Under the pieces are notes generated by a model. That model had not been told where the DNA came from. It did no database searches and was given only the letters and a program-made list of their open reading frames with translations. Of a stretch of DNA of 13,897 nt, positions 1 through 6,688 are shown one piece after another. The stretch is taken from contig JACRON010000059.1 of the NCBI GenBank assembly GCA_016214425.1, positions 1 to 13,897 on the forward strand, read 5' to 3'. The position numbers and the translations under genes are program-made. The DNA is from Nitrospirota bacterium (GTDB lineage Bacteria > Nitrospirota > CAKKRA01 > 9FT-COMBO-42-15). Each line of letters begins with the position of its first letter. The stretch's first letter is position 1.

Positions 1-30
1 TCTGGCTTCTAACTTCTGACTTCTAACTTC
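1..30. repeat. Heptanucleotide tandem repeat inside xerC
   Basis: Read on the minus strand, four tandem 7-nt units (GAAGTTA, GAAGTCA, GAAGTTA, GAAGCCA) run to the window edge. They are translated in the xerC frame as VRSQKLEAR, in the variable loop after the catalytic beta-hairpin. The array may continue outside the window. Confidence 0.8.
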
Positions 31-657
31 TTTATAAAGCCCCTGCCTCTTGTTCAGATAATTTTTTATTGCAGTAATTGCCTTCCCGCCTATTGGCACA
101 ATCCTCTCTTTTCTTCCCTTTCCACGCACCCTTACAAGGCCACTGTTAAAATCAATATCAGCGTCATTTAAGCCGACAAGCTCGCTGATTCGTATGCCTG
201 TTGAATAAAATGTCTCAAGCGCTGCCTTGTCCCTTAATGTTAGCGCATCTGCATTATTCGGAAGCTCCATCAATGAAAAGGCATCATCAACAGACAAAAA
301 GGAGGGAATCCTTTTTTCCTGCTTTGGTGTTGAAACCATCTTTGCAGGATTTGTTTCAATATAACCCTCTCTGTGCAGATATTTAAAGAATGTCCTGAGT
401 GCAGAGAGCCTCCTTGCAATAGAGGACTTTTTTTCTCCTTTCTTTGAAAGAAGGCCAAGAAAGCCGCGAACAGTCAGGTTGTCTATGGCTTTTATATCAA
501 TCTCGCCTGTAGGGGCAGGTTTAAAACCTGCCCCTACATTATTGGCAACATAATCCCTGAACATGGCAAGGTCGCTTATATAATTTCTGTATGTATGCTC
601 AGACACATTTTTTTCTATGCTCAGATATTTTGAAAAGGCGTCAATGAACCTCTGCAT
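1..657 (-). CDS. xerC: Tyrosine recombinase XerC (partial, C-terminus outside window)
   Basis: Site-specific tyrosine recombinase of the XerC/XerD family, which resolves chromosome dimers at dif with its partner and FtsK. The frame is open from an ATG at 657 to base 1 (219 codons). Seen: an N-terminal SAM-like core-binding domain (about residues 1-110), then the start of the catalytic domain with TGIRISEL (catalytic Arg156) and the beta-hairpin RVRGKGRKER (catalytic Lys180). The HxxR, His/Trp and Tyr nucleophile motifs would lie beyond the window. The start is supported by a GGAAAGGGG ribosome site just upstream and by similarity from the first residues. It overlaps the 3' end of trmFO by 17 nt, so the two are probably co-transcribed; trmFO-xerC pairs are known in Firmicutes and other phyla. 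Oddities: residues 41-50 (VGAGFKPAPT) are encoded by a perfect palindrome, and residues 210-219 by a heptanucleotide repeat. XerD is the alternative name; the trmFO linkage favours XerC. Confidence 0.88.
   Translation of the reverse strand, partial: MQRFIDAFSKYLSIEKNVSEHTYRNYISDLAMFRDYVANNVGAGFKPAPTGEIDIKAIDNLTVRGFLGLLSKKGEKKSSIARRLSALRTFFKYLHREGYIETNPAKMVSTPKQEKRIPSFLSVDDAFSLMELPNNADALTLRDKAALETFYSTGIRISELVGLNDADIDFNSGLVRVRGKGRKERIVPIGGKAITAIKNYLNKRQGLYKEVRSQKLEAR
508..538. repeat. Perfect 31-nt palindrome inside xerC
   Basis: Two 15-nt arms (TGTAGGGGCAGGTTT and its exact reverse complement) flank a single central A. The palindrome is translated in xerC as VGAGFKPAPT, a peptide I recognise as a recurrent product of dispersed palindromic repeats in several bacterial phyla. 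It falls in a loop of the N-terminal domain, where other XerC proteins vary in length. There is no following T-run in either direction, so it is not a typical terminator. Confidence 0.85.
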
Positions 658-1954
658 ATTCCCCTTTCCACATGCTGATAGCCTTTATTGCCCTCTCTGC
701 AACCAATCTCTTTTTCTCATCCTTATTTCTTGTCCTCTTTTCTAATGGAGGCATGATGCCAAGGTTTATATTCATAGGCTGAAACCTGTCAGGCTCGCAG
801 GTTGTAATATAGTTTATCAGAGAGCCAATTGCAGATTCTGTTGGCAGAGGGTTAAGCGCCTCTCCCTTTATCAGCTTTGCAGCATTTATGCCTGCAATAA
901 GGCCCATTGCAGTTGACTCCATATATCCTTCAACACCTGTAATCTGGCCTGCAAAAAACAGCTCATCCCTTTTTTTGAACTGCAAGGTATCTTTTAAAAA
1001 TAGCGGCGCATTAATAAAGGTATTTCTGTGAAGGCTTCCGTACCTTAAAAACTCTGCATTCTCCAGGCCGGGTATCATCCTGAACACACGCGCCTGCTCC
1101 CCATATTTCAACTTTGTCTGAAAGCCGACAATATTATACGCTGTGCCGAATCTGTTTTCCAGCCTCAATTGCACAACTGCATAGGGCTCTTTTTTTGTCT
1201 TTGGCTCAATAAGGCCAACGGGCTTCATCGGGCCATAGCGAGGAGAATCCTTCCCTCTTTCTGCAATAACCTCTATTGGCATACAACCTTCAAAATATCT
1301 TGCGTCTTCAAAGTCATGTGATGATGCCTTTTCTGCATTCATAAGGGCATTATAAAATTGGTTATACTCCTCATTTGTCATAGGGCAGTTGACATAATCA
1401 TCTCCGCCCTTGCAATATCTTGATGCCTTGAATACTCTGTCCCAATTAATGCTATCTGCATCAATAATAGGCGAGATGGCATCATAAAAAAAGAGGTTGT
1501 TTTTACCCGTCAGGTTTATTATATCAGATGATAGGGCATCTGATGTCAAAGGCCCTGTTGCTATGATAACAGGTTCATTTGGAATATTCCTTATCTCCTC
1601 CCTTATCAATTTAATGCACGGATGCCCTGCAATCTTTTCAGTAATATCCTTTGCAAACAATTCCCTGTCAACTGCCAATGCAGAGCCAGCAGGAACTTTG
1701 GTCTCATCAGCAGCCCTTATTATCAAAGAGCCGAGCTGTCGAAGTTCTTCCTTTAAAATACCAGGCGCGCTTATTGAATCATTAGAGCCGAGTGAGTTGC
1801 TGCACACAAGCTCTGCCAAATCACCTGTTGTATGCGCAGGCGTCTGCTTATCAGGCCGCATCTCATACAATACTACTTCTATGCCCCTCTCTGCAGCCTG
1901 ATACGCTGCCTCTGAGCCTGCAAGCCCTCCGCCGATTATAACCAGTCTTTTCAT
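641..1954 (-). CDS. trmFO: tRNA (uracil-5-)-methyltransferase TrmFO, folate/FAD-dependent
   Basis: Methylates U54 of tRNA (the T-loop ribothymidine) using methylenetetrahydrofolate and FAD, unlike the SAM-dependent TrmA. The length of 437 residues is normal for the family. Seen: an N-terminal FAD-binding Rossmann motif GGGLAGSEAA (residues 8-17), the family stretch ELVCSNSLGS with Cys51, Cys224 in YFEGCMPIE (matching Cys53 and Cys226 of the Bacillus enzyme), and a C-terminal FAD-contact segment AGQITGVEGYMES (335-347). The ATG at 1954 puts the Rossmann strand right at the N-terminus, as expected. No Shine-Dalgarno site precedes it, and the best promoter would start RNA only about 6 nt upstream, so the message may be almost leaderless. 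It overlaps xerC downstream. No frameshift or missing key residue was seen. Confidence 0.96.
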   Translation of the reverse strand: MKRLVIIGGGLAGSEAAYQAAERGIEVVLYEMRPDKQTPAHTTGDLAELVCSNSLGSNDSISAPGILKEELRQLGSLIIRAADETKVPAGSALAVDRELFAKDITEKIAGHPCIKLIREEIRNIPNEPVIIATGPLTSDALSSDIINLTGKNNLFFYDAISPIIDADSINWDRVFKASRYCKGGDDYVNCPMTNEEYNQFYNALMNAEKASSHDFEDARYFEGCMPIEVIAERGKDSPRYGPMKPVGLIEPKTKKEPYAVVQLRLENRFGTAYNIVGFQTKLKYGEQARVFRMIPGLENAEFLRYGSLHRNTFINAPLFLKDTLQFKKRDELFFAGQITGVEGYMESTAMGLIAGINAAKLIKGEALNPLPTESAIGSLINYITTCEPDRFQPMNINLGIMPPLEKRTRNKDEKKRLVAERAIKAISMWKGEYAEVH

Positions 1955-1966
1955 TTAACTATTAGG

Positions 1967-1995
1967 ATTGTATCTTATAATAAGGTATTTTTCAA
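1967..1995 (-). promoter_or_regulatory. Probable sigma70 promoter of trmFO-xerC
   Basis: On the minus strand, TTGAAA (1990-1995) and TACAAT (1967-1972) are separated by exactly 17 nt. RNA would start near 1960, leaving about 6 nt before the trmFO ATG. Similarity to the sigma70 consensus is 5/6 at each box; this is a sequence prediction only. Confidence 0.55.
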
Positions 1996-2077
1996 GGAAA
2001 TGTAATATAAGGAGATAGATACTATTCTGCTTAAGCTTTGTGCTATGTAAAACGCTATTTCATCGTAGCTGCAGGCT

Positions 2078-2170
2078 TTAGCTTTTTTGATTACTGCTTT
2101 GTTCCGCATTTGAATTTATTGCTTCTCCAAAAATAAACAGAAATATAATCACTATAATTTTAATCTTCAT
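2078..2170 (-). CDS. Short ORF with a signal peptide, likely remnant or small secreted peptide
   Basis: A 30-codon frame starts at an ATG 5 nt beyond the vapC stop and has AAGGA close upstream. The product begins MKIKIIVIIFLFIF, a lysine-rich start plus hydrophobic core, followed by a plausible cleavage region (NSNA-EQ). The mature part would be only about 8 residues. It resembles the first exported segment of a periplasmic protein whose body has been lost. I do not recognise a family. It may be a decayed gene, a real small peptide, or chance in AT-rich DNA. The rest of the 1955-2175 gap shows only a 44-codon frame (1975-2109), which I discount, and the trmFO promoter. Confidence 0.3.
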   Translation of the reverse strand: MKIKIIVIIFLFIFGEAINSNAEQSSNQKS

Positions 2171-2175
2171 TATCC

Positions 2176-2592
2176 TTATTTATAACCCTGATGAGGCAAC
2201 TCATAAATTTTTAAAATGCTTATAGCTGATAGTGTATTAAAATCCTTATCATTATGTAAAAGGGCTAAATCGTTTTCAAGGGCTATCTGTGCTATTAATA
2301 AATCAATGGTGTTTCTTATTGTAAGCCCTCTTTTTCTGCACCTTCTGTAAAGTTCAGCAGCAGCAATGCAGGAATCTACGCCTCTTAATGAATAGACTGG
2401 AAAAGAAAGGAGTGATTTCCTGATTTCAGCGAATTCTTTGTCATTCCGTATCCCCTGCAATATTTCTGTTATAATAATATCTGCAACAGCTATATCCTCG
2501 TTGTCGTTTATTAGACGCTCAATTTCTCTATCAAAAGGCGATCCTGTATTATTAAGAAATTCAATGAAGGCGCTGGTGTCAATTAGTATCAA
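2176..2592 (-). CDS. vapC: VapC-type PIN-domain toxin ribonuclease
   Basis: Toxin of a type II VapBC pair, expected to be a Mg2+-dependent RNase that is inactive while bound by its antitoxin. At 138 residues it has normal VapC length. Seen: one PIN domain with the acidic active-site residues Asp5 in the MILIDTSAF strand, Glu43 (ITEILQG), Asp97 (NTIDLLIA) and Asp115 in LLHNDKDF. The start is a TTG at 2592, which gives exactly the canonical PIN N-terminus. It overlaps the last 14 nt of the upstream antitoxin frame, which suggests translational coupling. The RNA target cannot be told from sequence. All key acidic residues are present, so the toxin looks intact. Confidence 0.9.
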   Translation of the reverse strand: MILIDTSAFIEFLNNTGSPFDREIERLINDNEDIAVADIIITEILQGIRNDKEFAEIRKSLLSFPVYSLRGVDSCIAAAELYRRCRKRGLTIRNTIDLLIAQIALENDLALLHNDKDFNTLSAISILKIYELPHQGYK

Positions 2593-2791
2593 ATCTTTTC
2601 TTTCTCAATTCGGAAAGGTTTCCAACCCATAAATCTTTATGTCTTAAAGCGAGCAGCCTTTTCCTCCTCAACTGCCTTATCAGCTCTTTTAAAGCAAAAT
2701 CAATAACCTCTTTTTTTGTCTTCAAAGAGGTTAATTTCTTTGCCTCTTCAATAACCTTGTCATCAAGGACTATGTTGGTTCGTGTCAGCAT
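2579..2791 (-). CDS. vapB: VapB-family antitoxin
   Basis: Antitoxin partner of the PIN toxin, 70 residues. Seen: a ribbon-helix-helix-like N-terminal half (strand RTNIVLDD, then helices to about residue 45), which would dimerise and bind the operon promoter. A basic C-terminal tail with DLWVGNLSELRKKR is typical of the segment that wraps the toxin. The frame is open 21 codons further upstream, but I place the start at the ATG at 2791: it has AAGGAGG about 8 nt upstream, it matches the family N-terminus, and the upstream extension overlaps the promoter. It is the first gene of the pair and overlaps vapC, the usual autoregulated arrangement. Confidence 0.87.
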   Translation of the reverse strand: MLTRTNIVLDDKVIEEAKKLTSLKTKKEVIDFALKELIRQLRRKRLLALRHKDLWVGNLSELRKKRFDTN

Positions 2792-2814
2792 TGTCCACAC
2801 CTCCTTACACATAA

Positions 2815-2842
2815 AGTATAGCATAGAATGTGTATATTTCAA
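2815..2842 (-). promoter_or_regulatory. Probable vapBC promoter with overlapping palindrome
   Basis: On the minus strand, TTGAAA (2837-2842) and TATACT (2815-2820) are spaced 16 nt apart. RNA would start near 2808, giving a leader of about 17 nt that contains the AAGGAG site (2801-2806). An inverted repeat TATAT-TTCA-ATATA (2833-2846) overlaps the -35 box and is a candidate VapB operator; this last point is inference. Confidence 0.6.
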
Positions 2843-2909
2843 TATAAAAAACACTTTAGTAAATTTTTTATTCTTATTCTTGAGTGAGTGTTAAAAAACT
2901 TTTTTTTCT

Positions 2910-2928
2910 GGGCATGTTGTTAGGGGGG
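2910..2928 (+). repeat. Left copy of inverted repeat flanking the CBS gene
   Basis: GGGCATGTTGTTAGGGGGG lies just past the 3' end of the CBS gene. Its partner at 3392-3408 on the other strand matches except for a two-base gap and a final G. Within this copy, TGGGCAT (2909-2915) could also pair with ATGCCCA (2937-2943) as a weak, long-looped hairpin at the gene end. Confidence 0.6.
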
Positions 2929-2933
2929 CTTTT

Positions 2934-3356
2934 TTAATGCCCAATGGGGGCTGCTTCTATCTCAAGGAAGGAATCAAGCTCCTTTTTTACAACAGGAGCT
3001 AAGTCTGCCAGCGATACGAATCCTTCCAGCTTCCCATTGGTCTGAATGGGCAGACGACGGATCTTCTTGTCAGCCATCAGCTTTGTGGCCTCAAAGAGAT
3101 CCCAGTCTGGTTTTCCTGTGATTATGTCTGTTTTCATAATCTCCTTTACCTGCACCTTGCGTGGATCCCGTCCATCTGCAACAACAGAAAGTGTTATGTC
3201 GCGGTCAGTAAGGATCCCTTTAAGAATATTATTCTCTGTGATAAGTATGCATCCGATATTGTTGTCTTCCATCTTTTTTGCTGCATCCATCACATAAGCA
3301 GTTGGCGCACAGCAGACAAGGTCAGGTATCGTTTTCATAATCTCTTTTACTAACAT
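2934..3356 (-). CDS. Stand-alone tandem CBS-domain protein
   Basis: A 140-residue cytoplasmic protein made almost wholly of two CBS domains (about residues 5-60 and 70-128), the pair that forms one Bateman module binding adenine nucleotides such as AMP or ATP, or NAD/SAM in relatives. Seen: the repeated opening VKEIMK (residues 3-8 and 70-75), the turn GILTDRDI (47-54), and in the second domain RRLPI (100-104) and GFVSLADL (112-119). No effector domain is fused, so it likely acts on a partner protein, which is not evident from the neighbours. The ATG at 3356 has a G-rich site (GGGGGTG) about 8 nt upstream. It is transcribed divergently from the trp operon, with its own promoter. The gene is bracketed by a short inverted repeat. 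Confidence 0.85.
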   Translation of the reverse strand: MLVKEIMKTIPDLVCCAPTAYVMDAAKKMEDNNIGCILITENNILKGILTDRDITLSVVADGRDPRKVQVKEIMKTDIITGKPDWDLFEATKLMADKKIRRLPIQTNGKLEGFVSLADLAPVVKKELDSFLEIEAAPIGH

Positions 3357-3391
3357 GGCTTATACACCCCCTCTCTTCGCTGGACTAATCT

Positions 3392-3408
3392 CCCCCTAAC
3401 ACATGCCC
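3392..3408 (-). repeat. Right copy of inverted repeat flanking the CBS gene
   Basis: Read on the minus strand this is GGGCATGTGTTAGGGGG, the inverted partner of 2910-2928. It lies in the predicted 5' leader of the CBS gene. The homology does not extend visibly beyond about 17 nt on either side. Confidence 0.6.
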
Positions 3409-3475
3409 GAGTTGGATGTCGCTGTTTGAATAGATATTTAATGGCTGGAATCGCAGATTCAGTTATTAATATTAC

Positions 3476-3504
3476 TTTATAACACAAATTCGGGTTTTTT
3501 TCAA
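3476..3504 (-). promoter_or_regulatory. Probable promoter of the CBS-domain gene
   Basis: On the minus strand, TTGAAA (3499-3504) and TATAAA (3476-3481) are spaced 17 nt apart. RNA would start near 3469, giving a leader of about 113 nt that holds the right inverted repeat. No known riboswitch was recognised in that leader. Confidence 0.5.
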
Positions 3505-3537
3505 TACCTTTCTTATATTTAGAAATATTCAGATTTC

Positions 3538-3575
3538 TTGACACCTTTGGCTAATTATGGTAGTTTTTGTAATAT
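3538..3575 (+). promoter_or_regulatory. Probable trp operon promoter
   Basis: A perfect -35 TTGACA (3538-3543) is followed 17 nt later by a weak -10 TAGTTT (3561-3566). An overlapping alternative is TTGGCT (3547-3552), 17 nt, TAATAT (3570-3575). Either gives a leader of only about 20-30 nt before trpE, with no room for a leader peptide, Trp codons, attenuator hairpins or a T-box. The promoter is divergent from the CBS promoter 34 nt away. Confidence 0.5.
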
Positions 3576-3600
3576 TTTTTGCATTTGAAATGGGGTGTTA

Positions 3601-5082
3601 ATGTATCAACCTTCATATGAAGAGTTCTGCAAAAAGGCAAAAAAGGGCAATCTTGTTCCAGTATACAGAGAGATATTGGCAGACCTTGAGACGCCTGTTT
3701 CAGCCTTTTTAAAGATAGATGACGGCAAATATTCCTACCTGCTTGAGAGTGTTGAGGGAGGGGAGAAGTGGGGCAGGTATTCCTTTCTTGGAACCAGCCC
3801 CTTTCTCATTATCAGGGCAAAGAACAAAAGGATTGAGATTATAAAGAATGGTAAAAAAAGTTCCTTTGATACAGCGGAGAATCCGCTACTGCTCTTAAAA
3901 AGGCTTTTAAGGGAATATAAGCCTGTAGCAATTGAAGGGCTTCCGCCATTTTTTGGCGGAGCAGTTGGCTATCTTGCCTATGATATGATAAGGCATTTTG
4001 AGGATATCTCATTAAAAAAGAGGGCCTCGCTTGAACTTCCTGATATAATTTTCATGTTCACAGATACCCTGCTGATTTTTGATAATATAAGGCAGAGAAT
4101 CAAGGTAGTTTCAAATGCCCTTGTAAAAGAAAAAGGGGTAAAAAAGGCATATAATAATGCAAAAACAAAGATTGATGGTATAATAGACAGGTTAAAGACA
4201 AGAACTGCTGATAAAGGGCAAAGGAATATAAAAAAAGATATAAGGCTCTCCTCTAATTATACAAAAAAGGGCTTTGAAAAGGCAGTTGAAAAAAGCAAGG
4301 AATACATAAAGGCAGGCGATATATTTCAGGTGGTCCTGTCGCAGAGATTTAGCACAGGATTAAAATCAGAGCCATTTAATGTGTACAGGGCATTGAGGGC
4401 TGTCAATCCGTCTCCTTATATGTTTTTTTTAAGGCTTGGGGACTTTTCCATGGCAGGGTCATCACCAGAGGTGCTTGTGAGATGCGAAAACAGTGAGATA
4501 ACATTAAGGCCAATTGCAGGAACAAGAAAAAGAGGCAAGACAGCAGAAGAGGACAAGGCATTGGAAAATGAATTATTGGCAGACCCTAAAGAAAGGGCAG
4601 AGCACATAATGCTTGTTGACCTTGGCAGGAATGATGTGGGACGCGTATCTGAAATAGGAAGCGTAAAAGTTGATGAGCTGATGGTAATTGAGAGATACTC
4701 GCATGTAATGCACATAGTCTCTAATATAAAGGGCAGGCTTAAAAAAGGGATGGATGCCTTTGATGTTATTATGGCTTGTTTCCCTGCAGGCACGGTCTCT
4801 GGCGCGCCTAAGATAAGGGCAATGCAGATTATTGATGAGCTTGAGCCGACAATGCGCGGGCCTTATGCAGGCGCTGTTGGATATTTCAGCTTCTCTAATA
4901 ATATGGATACATGCATAAATATCAGGAGTGTTATAATGAAGGCTCAGACTGCGTATATCCAGGCAGGCGCAGGCATTGTTGCAGATTCTGTTCCTTCAAA
5001 TGAATATCAGGAGACGGTTAATAAGGCAAAGGCTATGGTCAGGGCAATAGAGATGGCAGAGGAAGGCTTAATATGCTCTTGA
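3601..5082 (+). CDS. trpE: Anthranilate synthase component I
   Basis: Converts chorismate to anthranilate with ammonia from TrpG, the committed step of tryptophan synthesis. Length 493 is normal. Seen: an N-terminal regulatory region with the tryptophan-binding motif LLES (47-50) and TPVSAFLK (31-38), so feedback inhibition is likely retained. The C-terminal chorismate-binding domain (about 220-485) has LRPIAGTRKRG (302-312), AEHIMLVDLGRND (333-345), AGTVSGAPK (396-404) and GAGIVADS (456-463). The ATG at 3601 is preferred because the family start resembles MYxPSxEEF; a GTG at 3595 is in frame and possible. GGGGTG just upstream is the likely ribosome site. It is the first gene of the trp operon and overlaps trpG by 10 nt. 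Confidence 0.97.
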   Translation: MYQPSYEEFCKKAKKGNLVPVYREILADLETPVSAFLKIDDGKYSYLLESVEGGEKWGRYSFLGTSPFLIIRAKNKRIEIIKNGKKSSFDTAENPLLLLKRLLREYKPVAIEGLPPFFGGAVGYLAYDMIRHFEDISLKKRASLELPDIIFMFTDTLLIFDNIRQRIKVVSNALVKEKGVKKAYNNAKTKIDGIIDRLKTRTADKGQRNIKKDIRLSSNYTKKGFEKAVEKSKEYIKAGDIFQVVLSQRFSTGLKSEPFNVYRALRAVNPSPYMFFLRLGDFSMAGSSPEVLVRCENSEITLRPIAGTRKRGKTAEEDKALENELLADPKERAEHIMLVDLGRNDVGRVSEIGSVKVDELMVIERYSHVMHIVSNIKGRLKKGMDAFDVIMACFPAGTVSGAPKIRAMQIIDELEPTMRGPYAGAVGYFSFSNNMDTCINIRSVIMKAQTAYIQAGAGIVADSVPSNEYQETVNKAKAMVRAIEMAEEGLICS

Positions 5083-5660
5083 TGATAGACAATTATGATT
5101 CATTCACATATAATCTTGTCCAGTATCTTGGTGAATTAGGCGAGGATATCCATGTATTCAGAAATGACAAATTAAAGATAGAGGACATTGTAAAGCTGAA
5201 TCCTGACAGGATTGTTATATCGCCGGGGCCTTGCACGCCAAAAGAGGCAGGCATTTCTGTTGAGGTAATAAAGTATTTTGCAGGAAAGATTCCCATGCTC
5301 GGTGTGTGCCTTGGCCATCAGGCAATCGGCGAGGCATTTGGCGGCGATATAATACGTGCAGACAGGCTGATGCATGGAAAGATATCCATGATATTTCACG
5401 ATGGAAAGACAATCTTTGAAGGGGTACCCAATCCATTTGAGGCAACAAGGTATCATTCATTGATAATAAAGAGGGAGACCATTCCATCATGCCTTGAGGT
5501 ATCTGCAGAAACAAAGGAAGGCGAAATAATGGGTGTGAGGCATAAGGAATTTAAAATAGAAGGCGTGCAGTTTCATCCTGAATCTATATTAACAAAAGCA
5601 GGGATAGATATATTAAAGAATTTTTTAAAGATTAAAATAGACAAATCAGTATCAGTTTAA
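5073..5660 (+). CDS. trpG: Anthranilate synthase component II (glutamine amidotransferase)
   Basis: Hydrolyses glutamine and passes ammonia to TrpE. The length of 195 residues fits a class I glutamine amidotransferase with no fusion to TrpD. Seen: MIDNYDSFTYN (4-14), the oxyanion region ISPGPCTP (49-56), nucleophile elbow GVCLGHQ with Cys79, and the His168/Glu170 of GVQFHPES completing the triad. The ATG at 5073 lies inside the trpE 3' end, so translation is probably coupled. Because no separate pabA is visible here, the protein could also serve aminodeoxychorismate synthase, as in some bacteria; that is inference. The trpD start follows after 14 nt. Confidence 0.96.
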   Translation: MLLMIDNYDSFTYNLVQYLGELGEDIHVFRNDKLKIEDIVKLNPDRIVISPGPCTPKEAGISVEVIKYFAGKIPMLGVCLGHQAIGEAFGGDIIRADRLMHGKISMIFHDGKTIFEGVPNPFEATRYHSLIIKRETIPSCLEVSAETKEGEIMGVRHKEFKIEGVQFHPESILTKAGIDILKNFLKIKIDKSVSV

Positions 5661-5674
5661 CAAGGAGTAGTAAA

Positions 5675-6688
5675 ATGATTAAGGAGGCTATAGCTAAAGT
5701 TGTTGATGGAGAGGATTTAACAGAAGACGAGATGCAGGAGGCAATGAATGAGATTATGACAGGCGCAGCAACACCTGCACAGATTGCCTCATTTATTACC
5801 GCGCTTCGCATAAAGGGCGAGACAGTGGATGAGATTACAGGCGCAGCAAAGGTGATGCGCGAAAAGGCGACAAGGATTAATGCAAGCAGCAATGTTGTTG
5901 TTGACACCTGCGGCACAGGCGGGGATATGGCGCACACATTTAATATATCCACCACTGCTGCCTTTGTTGTTGCAGGCACTGGACTGACTGTTGCCAAGCA
6001 CGGCAACCGCTCTGTATCAAGCGCATGCGGCAGCGCAGATGTCCTCCAGGCATTAGGCGTGAATATTGAGTTAAAGCCTATTGATGTGGAAAGTTGCCTG
6101 AATGAAATAGGCATAGGCTTTCTTTTTGCGCCTTTGTTTCATGAGGCAATGAAGCATGCAATCGGCCCGAGAAAGGAGATAGGCATCAGGACTATCTTTA
6201 ATATATTGGGGCCTCTTACTAATCCTGCTGGCGCAAAGGCGCAGGTGCTTGGCGTCTACTCACATGGCTTAACAGAAACCATGGCAAAGGTATTAATGAA
6301 ACTCGGCGCAGCACACTGCTTTGTTGTGCATGGAACAGACGGCCTTGATGAGATTACAATAACAGGAACAACAAAGGTCTCAGAGGGAAAGAATGGAAAG
6401 GTAAAGACATACACTGTAAAGCCCTCTGACTTTGGTCTAAAAAAGGCAAAGAAGGTGGACCTCCTCGGCGGCAATGCAGAGGATAATGCCAAGATAACAA
6501 TGGCAGTGCTGTCAGGTGAAAAAGGCCCGAAGAGGGACATAGTTCTTCTTAATGCTGCTGCTGCAATAGTTGCAGGCGGAAAGGCAAAGACCTTAAAAGA
6601 GGGAGTCAAGCTTGCAGGAGAGTCTATTGACAGCGGAGCGGCTAAGGAAAAGCTGGAGGCGCTGAAAAGATTCACAACGGCTTCGTAA
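5675..6688 (+). CDS. trpD: Anthranilate phosphoribosyltransferase
   Basis: Transfers phosphoribosyl from PRPP to anthranilate. Length 337 is typical. Seen: a helical N-terminal domain (about 1-65), then the PRPP-binding signature DTCGTGGD (77-84), NISTTAAF (90-97) and KHGNRSVSS (108-116), which holds anthranilate and the phosphate. A strong ribosome site, AAGGAG, stands 8 nt before the ATG. Oddity: the last codons (TAS) and the stop are supplied by the outer arm of the hairpin repeat that fills the trpD-trpC gap, so the natural C-terminus has probably been trimmed or replaced by a few residues. The catalytic domain itself is complete. Confidence 0.96.
   Translation: MIKEAIAKVVDGEDLTEDEMQEAMNEIMTGAATPAQIASFITALRIKGETVDEITGAAKVMREKATRINASSNVVVDTCGTGGDMAHTFNISTTAAFVVAGTGLTVAKHGNRSVSSACGSADVLQALGVNIELKPIDVESCLNEIGIGFLFAPLFHEAMKHAIGPRKEIGIRTIFNILGPLTNPAGAKAQVLGVYSHGLTETMAKVLMKLGAAHCFVVHGTDGLDEITITGTTKVSEGKNGKVKTYTVKPSDFGLKKAKKVDLLGGNAEDNAKITMAVLSGEKGPKRDIVLLNAAAAIVAGGKAKTLKEGVKLAGESIDSGAAKEKLEALKRFTTAS

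Noticed and set aside
508..538. Palindrome as an intrinsic terminator of trmFO-xerC
   Set aside because: It lies inside the open xerC frame and is not followed by a U-run in the transcribed direction.
2078..2100. Possible terminator near GCTGCAGGCTTTAGCTTTTTT
   Set aside because: The only stem is about 4 bp (AGCT/AGCT), too weak for an intrinsic terminator despite the T-run.
1975..2109. 44-codon minus-strand ORF beginning MRNKAVIKKAKACSYDE
   Set aside because: Its 3' end overlaps the predicted trmFO promoter, its ribosome site is poorly spaced and I recognise no family. It is most likely chance in AT-rich DNA.
3439..3483. 13-codon ORF (MAGIADSVINITL) upstream of trpE as a trp leader peptide
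   Set aside because: It has no Trp codons, lies upstream of the best trp promoter, and is not followed by attenuator hairpins.
3350..3544. 64-codon minus-strand ORF upstream of the CBS gene
   Set aside because: It overlaps both the predicted CBS promoter and the CBS start, has no family resemblance, and its composition is not protein-like.
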